Part shown: in pieces, positions 1 through 4,680 of the stretch
How positions within the stretch are numbered: position 1 is the stretch's first letter
Layout of the letters: each line of letters opens with the position of its first letter
From: Pseudomonadota bacterium
Lineage (GTDB): Bacteria > Pseudomonadota > Gammaproteobacteria > Steroidobacterales > Steroidobacteraceae
Length of the DNA: 8,400 bases
Reading direction: 5' to 3'
Assembly (NCBI GenBank): GCA_021820785.1
Contig: JAKADE010000100.1
Coordinates: forward strand, 1-8,400
Program-made: the position numbers and the translations under genes
The notes under the pieces: generated by a model
What the model saw: only the letters and a program-made list of their open reading frames with translations
Databases searched by the model: none
What the model was told of the DNA's origin: nothing

Positions 1-5
1 CCCCG

Positions 6-34
6 TTGACGGACCTCCAATGGATGGATTAAAC
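6..34 (+). promoter_or_regulatory. Possible promoter of the IS transposase genes
   Basis: TTGACG (6-11) is a good -35 match. Seventeen bases later lies TTAAAC (29-34), a weak -10 (3 of 6 to consensus). A start near 40 would give a transcript that begins after the left arm of the hairpin at 12-50. The call is inferred from spacing only. Confidence 0.35.
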
Positions 35-50
35 CAACCGTTTGGAGGTC
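12..50 (+). promoter_or_regulatory. Inverted repeat that can sequester the orfA ribosome binding site
   Basis: GACCTCCAA (12-20) pairs perfectly with TTGGAGGTC (42-50). Inside it, GG (22-23) can pair with CC (38-39) and TGG (25-27) with CCA (34-36), with small mismatches. The right arm contains GGAGG (44-48), the Shine-Dalgarno of orfA. RNA reading in from outside the element would carry both arms and fold over the site; RNA starting near 40 would lack the left arm. IS10 and IS50 are known to block transposase translation from read-through RNA in this way; applying it here is inference. Confidence 0.6.
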
Positions 51-53
51 GTT

Positions 54-350
54 ATGGAACGTCAGGTTCGTGGTCAATATACCGCCGATTACAAGGCGCA
101 GGCAGTGTCATTGGCGGAGACCCTGGGGGCCACAAAGGCCGCCCGTAAGCTCGGTATTTCGGTCAAGACGCTGGCCAATTGGATCCGCATATCCCGTGAT
201 GGAGCGGGGTTCGTCAAAGACGGCAAGCGCCGCCCTGTGAGCGATCTGGAAGCTGAAGTTGCACGGCTGCGAGCCGAGAATACCCAGCTGCGCATGGAGC
301 GCGATTTTATAAAAAAAGCCGCTGCGTACTTCGCGAAGGAGTCCAAGTGA
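54..350 (+). CDS. IS3-family transposase OrfA (helix-turn-helix subunit)
   Basis: A 98-residue protein of usual OrfA length. Residues about 8-46 form the Tnp_8-type helix-turn-helix (YKAQAVSLAETLGATKAARKLG region) that binds the terminal inverted repeats. Residues 65-86 carry a leucine zipper (L65, L72, L79, I86) used for OrfA and OrfAB multimerisation. I chose ATG 54 over the in-frame TTG at 42 because GGAGG (44-48) sits five bases upstream of it and would overlap the earlier start. The gene ends in GTGA, the GTG of which is the start of orfB (347-350 overlap). An A7 run near its 3' end allows -1 frameshifting into orfB to make the active OrfAB transposase. OrfA alone normally acts as a regulator of transposition. 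Confidence 0.9.
   Translation: MERQVRGQYTADYKAQAVSLAETLGATKAARKLGISVKTLANWIRISRDGAGFVKDGKRRPVSDLEAEVARLRAENTQLRMERDFIKKAAAYFAKESK
311..317 (+). other. Likely programmed -1 frameshift site (A7 run)
   Basis: Seven consecutive A residues followed by G. In the orfA frame the codons are ATA AAA AAA GCC, so an A-AAA-AAA slip places ribosomes in the orfB frame. No stop intervenes between this site and the orfB GTG, so an OrfAB fusion can be made. This is the usual expression mode of IS3 elements; slippage itself is inferred. Confidence 0.65.
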
Positions 351-1240
351 AGTACGCCTACATCGCCTCACAGCGGGCTCACTACCCGATCGGATTCATG
401 TGCCGGGTGCTCGAGGTATCGACTTCGGGGTTCTTCGCGTGGCAGGCCCGAGAGAAGGCGCCGCAGAGCGATGCGGACGCGCCGCTGCGCGAAGCGATTG
501 TCCAGGTCCACGAGGACAGCCGGCGGCGCTACGGTCGCCGGCGCCTTACCCACGCGCTGCGCGCTCAGGGCTGGTGCGTGAACCCCAAGCGCGTCCGGCG
601 AGTGATGCGCGAGGAAGGCCTGCGAGGCGTGCGTAAAGGGCGCTTCGTGCCGCGCACAACCGACAGCGCTCATCACCGCGCCATCGCCCCGAACGTCCTG
701 CAGAGGCGCTTTGGCGTCGATACAACCGTGCACGCCTGGGCAAGCGATATCACCTACGTGTCCACTCGCGAAGGCTGGTTATACCTGGCGGTGATCATCG
801 CCTTGCAGACCCGCCAGGTGCTCGGGTACAGCCTCTCAGATCGTATGCCTGATGAGCTGGTGCTCAATGCGCTGCGCAATGCCTGCAATCTCGAAGTCCC
901 GCCGACCGGCACGCTGTTTCACTCCGACCGCGGCAGTCAGTACGCAAGCGATGATTTCCGAGAGGCTCTCGGCGCACTCGGCATGGTGGCCAGCATGAGT
1001 CGCAAGGGAAATTGCTGGGATAACGCGGTCTCGGAGAGCTTCTTCGCAACACTAAAGACTGAAGAAGCGACCGAGCCGTATGCGACAAAACAGGAAGCAC
1101 ACAGAGCGATCGCAGAGTACATCCACGGATTTTACAATCCAGTCCGCCTACACTCGTCACTCGGATACTTGTCGCCGAACGAGTATGCGCGCAGAATGCA
1201 ACACGTCGATCAAGACCCATCTAAGAGGTCCGTCGCGTAG
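347..1240 (+). CDS. IS3-family transposase OrfB (DDE catalytic subunit)
   Basis: A 297-residue retroviral-integrase-type (rve) transposase, full length for the family. An N-terminal HTH_21-like segment lies at about 45-105. The catalytic core carries the acidic triad D134 (WASDITY), D194 (HSDRGSQY) and E230 (DNAVSESFF), with 35 residues between the second Asp and the Glu, the classic DD(35)E spacing. The C-terminus has the usual FYNPVRLHSSLGYLSPNEY block. It starts at a GTG overlapping the orfA stop and lies in the -1 frame relative to orfA, so it is mainly expected as the C-terminal part of an OrfAB fusion that cuts and joins the IS ends. No stop or frameshift is visible, so it is probably functional. 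Confidence 0.93.
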   Translation: MKYAYIASQRAHYPIGFMCRVLEVSTSGFFAWQAREKAPQSDADAPLREAIVQVHEDSRRRYGRRRLTHALRAQGWCVNPKRVRRVMREEGLRGVRKGRFVPRTTDSAHHRAIAPNVLQRRFGVDTTVHAWASDITYVSTREGWLYLAVIIALQTRQVLGYSLSDRMPDELVLNALRNACNLEVPPTGTLFHSDRGSQYASDDFREALGALGMVASMSRKGNCWDNAVSESFFATLKTEEATEPYATKQEAHRAIAEYIHGFYNPVRLHSSLGYLSPNEYARRMQHVDQDPSKRSVA

Positions 1241-1248
1241 GGACCACT

Positions 1249-2130
1249 TCAGTCCTCTGCAGGGCCTTCGGCGAATCGGTTGATACAGAGGACGCTGGGT
1301 TTGGGGTTGCTGCGGGTGAGAAGTGCCAGGATTAAGGATGAGTCGAATCCGCCGGATAGGTGGTGAATGATCGCGTCATGAGCCTGGGCCCATGCCTGAA
1401 TGCAGGAGCGAGTCGTCTCGAGGAGTTCGTCGCAAATCGTCGCAATTGAGTGTTCCGACGTATCAAGGACAAAGTTCGCGGGATTCCAGGTCATTTCAAC
1501 CTGAGGCTCTCCCTCCCGACTGATGAGAGCTTCCCCGGCCAGGAGTTCTTGTACGCCCACCAGGCCGGTGTCTCGGATGGGCAGCTGGGAGTCCTGGAGA
1601 AAGCGCGACAGATATTGCCAGTTGATGCGAGGGGTCGCGCGGGGTCCCGATTCGCGACGCCAGATCGAGCAGGAATATAAATGGCGGGCATCGGAGGTCG
1701 CCAGGGTAATTCCGCGTACGCTGGAGTAATAGCAGGGAAGGGATCCTGAGCAATCGCGAAGTACGCACCATTGACCGGAGCCAGGGTGGGAGTGCAGTGC
1801 TATAAATCCTCCCCAATAGTTGCGCGTCAGAGTGTTTGCAATCTGAGTGGAGGATGTACAGAGATCGGGGTCATTGGCGAGTTCTTCTGTCGCCAACGGG
1901 CGAGTCGAACTGCGTTGAAATATAGTCCCAAAGAGCACACCGGTGTTGTTCGGGAGTAGGTATATCCGGATGGTGCGGTTCGGAATCGGCTTTCTGTAAA
2001 TCACTAGGCCAGGACGTTCGATCTGCGTAATCCATGTTGTGCGTAAAAATTGCTTCAGGAGCTGATCAGCATTCTGGGTCTGGGCGGCATTAAGGGGGTT
2101 CCAGAGGAGTGCAATGTAGGGGAATTCCAT
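1249..2130 (-). pseudogene. Lasso peptide cyclase C1 (asparagine synthetase-like), 3' half removed by the IS
   Basis: Homologous to McjC-type lasso cyclases, which are asparagine-synthetase-B-like enzymes that adenylate the Asp/Glu side chain at core position 7-9 and join it to the N-terminal amine. Seen: residues 1-220 resemble the N-terminal glutaminase-like domain (YWGGFIAL and VLRDCSGSLPCY blocks) but start MEF, without the Cys2 nucleophile, as usual for this family. The ATP-binding PP-loop SGGFDSS is at 259-265. The frame ends at residue 293 (GPAED); family members are usually near 600 residues. The stop TGA (1249-1251) is the first three bases of the inward-read IS end, so insertion truncated the gene right after the PP-loop strand. 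The remainder should lie left of the window. Start ATG 2130 is 9 nt after the B1 stop. It is unlikely to be active because the second ATP-site region is lost. Confidence 0.88.
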
Positions 2131-2139
2131 TGCGGCAGA

Positions 2140-2847
2140 TCAAATGACCATGATTGGAACAAAGGAACGGATTCGATCCAGGTGATCATTGAGAACTGTG
2201 GATTTGTGTTGCACCCAACAGTGCGCGATGAATGGATCCTCTCTGACGCCAAAGAGCCAGTCCGCTCGAATTCGAAAACTCCCTAGAAGCAGCATTAGAG
2301 CAAGGGAGTCATACAGGCAGAGGTAATTCCGCGGATACCACGGTCTGATATGTAGGAGCGAGGAGGTAATGGATTCGACCTCCCACGGGGGTGGATCCCA
2401 TAAGTCCGGTGCTGGACGCGCCTTAGTCGCGCGAATGCGGCCAGCAATTCGCCATAGCGGGATCGTCCGGAGGGCGATATCTGCACGAAGCATTGCCCAG
2501 ACTGCCCGGAGACTATGTCTCTGTGTCCGGCGGTCTGTCGGCGCGCGGTGCGAATATTCTAATTCGCGGGTGGCGGCGGCGGGCAGTGGTGGCTGCGGGC
2601 CTTCGATTTGCGCCGCATGACGCAAAAGTCCTGCTTGCAGTAGCTCTTCGGCCACATCCGTAGATGACTCCTCATGGACACTGGGGAAGCCGTTTGCGTG
2701 GTGGCCCGGGTGCAAACCGATGATCTTTGGGACACAGCGGTGTATCTGTGTGGCAGGGACCGCGATATAGCGATCGCATTTCAAATCGAGAAATATGTAG
2801 CGCCGTCCTGTGGCGCAGGCATAGACATCGGGTGCGAGTTCGTACAT
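2140..2847 (-). CDS. Lasso peptide leader peptidase B1 (RRE domain fused to transglutaminase-like protease)
   Basis: A 235-residue McjB/capB-type maturation protease. Residues about 1-80 form the RiPP recognition element that binds the precursor leader (YIFLDLKCDRYIAVP block). Residues about 140-235 are the transglutaminase-fold cysteine protease. Its likely triad is C177 (in NYLCLYDSLAL), H209 (in PFIAHCWVQ) and D221 (in VLNDHLDRIR); the 32 and 12 residue intervals match the Cys-His-Asp spacing of McjB. It would cut the leader after Lys of the ETK|G junction. I chose ATG 2847 rather than the longer frame from 2997: AGAGGG lies 10 bases upstream, and the extension would run through the precursor gene and contains no family sequence. 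B1 lies 73 nt downstream of A1, with a stem-loop between them, and 9 nt before C1. It appears intact although its partner cyclase is broken. Confidence 0.92.
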   Translation of the reverse strand: MYELAPDVYACATGRRYIFLDLKCDRYIAVPATQIHRCVPKIIGLHPGHHANGFPSVHEESSTDVAEELLQAGLLRHAAQIEGPQPPLPAAATRELEYSHRAPTDRRTQRHSLRAVWAMLRADIALRTIPLWRIAGRIRATKARPAPDLWDPPPWEVESITSSLLHIRPWYPRNYLCLYDSLALMLLLGSFRIRADWLFGVREDPFIAHCWVQHKSTVLNDHLDRIRSFVPIMVI

Positions 2848-2883
2848 GGCGTGAATTTCCCTCTGTTGAGTCGTCAGGGAGAA

Positions 2884-2913
2884 GGCGGTGTGCGACTGGC
2901 GTCGCACACCGCC
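2884..2913 (-). promoter_or_regulatory. Perfect 13-bp stem-loop between precursor A1 and peptidase B1
   Basis: GGCGGTGTGCGAC (2884-2896) and GTCGCACACCGCC (2901-2913) are perfect inverse complements around a 4-base loop. On the transcribed minus strand it lies 7 bases after the A1 stop codon. It is followed by TTCTCC rather than a T-run, so it is not a canonical full terminator. Lasso and other RiPP operons often carry such a hairpin after the precursor gene, where it protects the short precursor mRNA or partly terminates, giving more precursor than enzyme. That role here is inferred. Confidence 0.8.
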
Positions 2914-2920
2914 GGTTCCG

Positions 2921-3013
2921 TTAACGCGGATCGAATCCGACGATGACTCCCTGTTCCGTTGCGGATCCGGGAGTTCCCTTCGTTTCCGTCGAGACATGGC
3001 CGAGGTTCTGCAT
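2921..3013 (-). CDS. Lasso peptide precursor A1, predicted core GTPGSATEQGVIVGFDPR
   Basis: A 30-codon gene too short for ordinary gene calling. Leader: MQNLGHVSTETK. Core: GTPGSATEQGVIVGFDPR, followed directly by TAA. Supporting features: Thr at leader position -2 (T-K|G), the recognition residue of lasso precursors; Gly as core residue 1; Glu at core residue 8, giving an eight-residue Gly1-Glu8 macrolactam with a ten-residue tail; and the LGxxSxET-[KR]-G junction seen in astexin-type precursors. The GTPG start also recalls capistruin. It lies directly upstream of B1 and C1, the expected place. GAGGAG (3020-3025) ends 6 bases before ATG 3013, which decides the start. In-frame ATG 3028 and GTG 3052 would give leaders of 17 and 25 residues but lack a visible Shine-Dalgarno. 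By hand the mature mass (one water lost) is about 1768.87 Da monoisotopic. F15 is the best bulky candidate plug below the ring. I do not recognise this as a named lasso peptide. Confidence 0.82.
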   Translation of the reverse strand: MQNLGHVSTETKGTPGSATEQGVIVGFDPR

Positions 3014-3084
3014 GGTCGTTCTCCTCATTGCGTGGATGGACAGTCTTGTCACTCACGATGCGGCGCCGAGTCTGCGGTGACGTG

Positions 3085-3116
3085 ATTACGCAATTCCCGC
3101 AAGAACGATTTGTCAA
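3085..3116 (-). promoter_or_regulatory. Possible promoter of the A1-B1-C1 operon
   Basis: On the minus strand, TTGACA (3116-3111) is a perfect -35. The best -10 nearby is CGTAAT (3090-3085), 4 of 6 to consensus, but its spacing of 20 bases is long; at 17 bases the hexamer is poor (TTGCGT). A strong -35 with a poor -10 suggests dependence on an activator, which would fit the paired repeats just upstream. The start would fall near 3075-3080, before every candidate A1 start codon. Confidence 0.35.
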
Positions 3117-3127
3117 GGGGCGGATTG

Positions 3128-3161
3128 ACGAGTTCGTCCCTGCCATCAACGAGTTCGTCCC
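3128..3161. repeat. Two direct repeats ACGAGTTCGTCCC, 21 bp apart, next to the A1 promoter
   Basis: ACGAGTTCGTCCC occurs exactly at 3128-3140 and 3149-3161, start to start 21 bp, which is two turns of B-DNA. Each copy contains the symmetric core ACGA-GT-TCGT, so a dimeric regulator could bind each and two dimers would sit on the same face. The nearer copy ends 11 bp upstream of the TTGACA box of the A1 operon. This makes them candidate operators; what binds is unknown. On the minus strand the repeats would encode DELV twice in a 63-codon frame (3240-3049), an alternative origin for the repetition that I consider less likely. Confidence 0.55.
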
Positions 3162-3645
3162 AGGACGGTGCTCGTGCCGAAAGGCGTCGGGTAGTCGCAG
3201 TCATGCAGCATCGGCACAGCGAAAAAATATTTATTGCCATTAATCAGTCACTTAGGCGCTCTTTCGATGGGGGTCGCTGGGTGAAAGAGCGGGGATTTCT
3301 GATGACTATAACCAACACATCCAGGCTGGCGGAGGACGTCGTTCGGGTTTCTGTTCGGACTCGGTAGGTTGGGAAAATTTGGGAAAAATTCGACGGTTGC
3401 AGGTGCGAAGGTTGGGGATTGCAGAGTGCGGTGGTGTTCGAGCGCAGGGTGGAGGGCGACAGCGAAAACTAACGAAACGGTGCTGTGTTGCATCGTGTCA
3501 AGTGCGGGAGTAATTTATTGTTAGAGTTGAGAGGCGGTCGCCATCTGTTCGTGTTGACGACAGATGTTCGACGAAGAGGAAGTTGTCGGAATGCGCGCAC
3601 ACGATCGGCCTGATGTTCGAGGGCGCGTGAAAAGGGGGGGGCGGC
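3162..3645. other. Divergent intergenic region between the two lasso sets
   Basis: About 480 bases without a convincing gene. Short open frames here (for example plus 3110-3367 and minus 3493-3248) have no recognisable domains or good ribosome sites. The stretch 3220-3245 is AT-rich, within GC-rich surroundings. TTGGGAAAATT (3369-3379) is followed ten bases on by a near copy, TTGGGAAAAATT (3379-3390). Weak promoter-like hexamers for the plus-strand operon are TTGCAT (3488-3493) and TAATTT (3511-3516), 17 bases apart. A G8 tract (3634-3641) precedes the ATG of the next gene. I see no REP-type hairpins here despite the RAYT-like gene next door. Confidence 0.5.
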
Positions 3646-4680
3646 ATGACGACCAGGCGCGCTCGAGTTTCGGTGGATCATCGTTCCCCAGTGCTGTTGC
3701 ATGTCATTCTGCGCAGCTGCCGTCCGGGTCTGCTCGTCCGGGATGAGGTCGATTGGCGCAAGATGGCCGAGAGCATCGACTCGATGCTGTTCTGGTGTGG
3801 AGGGCGGGTGTTTGCCTGTCGGTGCGAAGGGGACTGCGTGGAGCTTGCGGTCGAAGCTGCGCAGGTTCCGATTGGACGGATGCTCCGTTACGTCACGGTA
3901 CCGTATGCACTGCATTTCAATCGGACGCGGCGCAGTGCCGGTCAGGTATTCAGGCGGCTGCGGACATTCCGGGTGCGTGATGCATTTCGAACCGAATTCG
4001 TGCTGTGGCTGCATCGTCCGCTGATCGGGCCGGGGTGGACTGCGGATTCGGAGTATCAGGGTGTTTCGGCGCTGCCCTGGGTCGATACTCGCTCGGTGCT
4101 TGACCAGCTCGGACGAGGGCCGGGTGCAGTACGCGAGTATCGGCTGCTCAGGGCTCGCGGCGTCGAGTCCGAATTGGGTCAGGCGTTCGCCTCGCCGAGC
4201 GGGTCGATACCGGGGATTCGTGAGGTGTTCCGCCAGGCACGCGCGCTGCGTTTGCGCCAGCAGGAGGTGTTGTTGCGGTCTGTCGTATGGTTCGTTGCGC
4301 GTCATGTCGGGCTTCCGGCCGATCGGATGGCCGAGCGGTCCCGGGGGCGGGGCGTTTGCCGGGCCCGGGCACTGGTCACTTTGGTCGCCGTGAGATGCGG
4401 CGTGTCGCTGAAGTCCATTGGCGAGCTGCTCGCGCGGGATCAGAGCACGCTGCAGGGCACTGTGCTGACGCTGCGGGCGCGGGATCCAGGTGGACTGTTG
4501 ACTGCTGCCGAGGCGATCGTCGCTGAGGTTCGAGCGCGCCGCGATGCGGAGTCGGCTGTGGAGGATGTCGCAGCGAAGGGTGGTACAGAGGGCCCCGAGA
4601 AGAGCGAGACGGAGGGGGATGCGGATGGAGCCGACAGCGTTGACTCACTCGAACCGGGGCGGCCCAAGGGCCGCCGGTGA
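3646..4680 (+). CDS. RAYT/Y1-transposase-like protein with lost catalytic residues and a DnaA domain IV-like C-terminus
   Basis: A 344-residue protein resembling REP-associated tyrosine transposases of the long, DnaA-tailed type. Residues about 15-155 follow the Y1_Tnp layout: VLLHVILR start, FNRTRRSAGQVF block, and the SALPWVDTRSVLDQLG block after the core. In active proteins the HUH motif reads NHYHLLV; here the aligned segment is DCVELAV (63-69), so both histidines are replaced (C64, E66). The catalytic Tyr before the NPVRAG block appears replaced by Phe (DAF, F114) and NP by RP. Nicking activity is therefore unlikely. Residues about 203-278 resemble the DnaA box-binding domain, with RDQSTL (264-269) matching the RDHSTV signature. 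The tail (about 300-344) is acidic and low in complexity. The gene starts at ATG 3646 after a G8 tract and overlaps the exporter by 4 bp (GTGA), so the two are translationally coupled. A DNA-binding regulator of the lasso operon is my inference; a remnant RAYT is the alternative. Confidence 0.75.
   Translation: MTTRRARVSVDHRSPVLLHVILRSCRPGLLVRDEVDWRKMAESIDSMLFWCGGRVFACRCEGDCVELAVEAAQVPIGRMLRYVTVPYALHFNRTRRSAGQVFRRLRTFRVRDAFRTEFVLWLHRPLIGPGWTADSEYQGVSALPWVDTRSVLDQLGRGPGAVREYRLLRARGVESELGQAFASPSGSIPGIREVFRQARALRLRQQEVLLRSVVWFVARHVGLPADRMAERSRGRGVCRARALVTLVAVRCGVSLKSIGELLARDQSTLQGTVLTLRARDPGGLLTAAEAIVAEVRARRDAESAVEDVAAKGGTEGPEKSETEGDADGADSVDSLEPGRPKGRR
4658..4675 (+). promoter_or_regulatory. 18-bp perfect palindrome over the exporter's translation start region
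   Basis: GGCGGCCCAAGGGCCGCC reads the same on both strands. In RNA it can form a seven-pair all-GC stem with the loop CAAG, ending two bases before the GTG start of the exporter (4677). The only Shine-Dalgarno-like bases (AAGGG, 4666-4670) lie inside it. Translation of the exporter would then depend on ribosomes that finish the upstream RAYT-like gene and melt the stem. As DNA it could also be a dyad binding site. Both roles are inferred. Confidence 0.5.

Larger units (their letters stand above)
1..1251 (+). mobile_element. IS3-family insertion sequence, left tip outside the window
   Basis: A two-gene IS3-type element (orfA, orfB in the -1 frame) bounded by related ends. Seen: GACGGACCTC at 8-17 is the inverse complement of GAGGTCCGTC at 1225-1234. 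Read inward on the minus strand, the right end starts TGAAGTGGTCCC at 1251, and the window start CCCCGTTGACGG matches the interior of such an end, so the left tip probably lies some 8-10 bases before position 1. IS3-family ends usually begin with TG. The right limit of 1251 is supported because the neighbouring cyclase homology stops exactly at 1252. The element would be about 1.26 kb, normal for the family, and both orfs are intact, so it may still be mobile. A narrower reading (7-1235, flanked by CGT at 4-6 and 1236-1238) is possible but fits the cyclase break less well. Confidence 0.88.

Noticed and set aside
1..1240. IS limits at 7 and 1235 with a CGT target duplication
   Set aside because: The 3-base match is likely by chance and the outermost bases would not pair (T against C); the limit at 1251 with terminal TGA explains the cyclase break exactly.
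2848..2997. Upstream extension of B1 to a start at 2997
   Set aside because: It would overlap precursor A1 and the hairpin, adds no family sequence, and a better start with a ribosome site exists at 2847.
2874..3149. 91-codon minus-strand frame over the A1 region
   Set aside because: It overlaps A1 in another frame, has no ribosome site matching its start and no lasso or other motif.
3049..3240. 63-codon minus-strand frame with tandem DELV upstream of A1
   Set aside because: No clear ribosome site or known domain; it overlaps the probable A1 promoter. Kept only as an alternative explanation of the direct repeats.
3369..3390. TTGGGAAAATT near-duplicate with 10-bp period
   Set aside because: Too short and simple to call a regulatory site; noted in the intergenic entry only.
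3053..3645. CRISPR array, tRNA or riboswitch in the intergenic region
   Set aside because: No regularly spaced repeats, cloverleaf or known aptamer-like pattern was seen.
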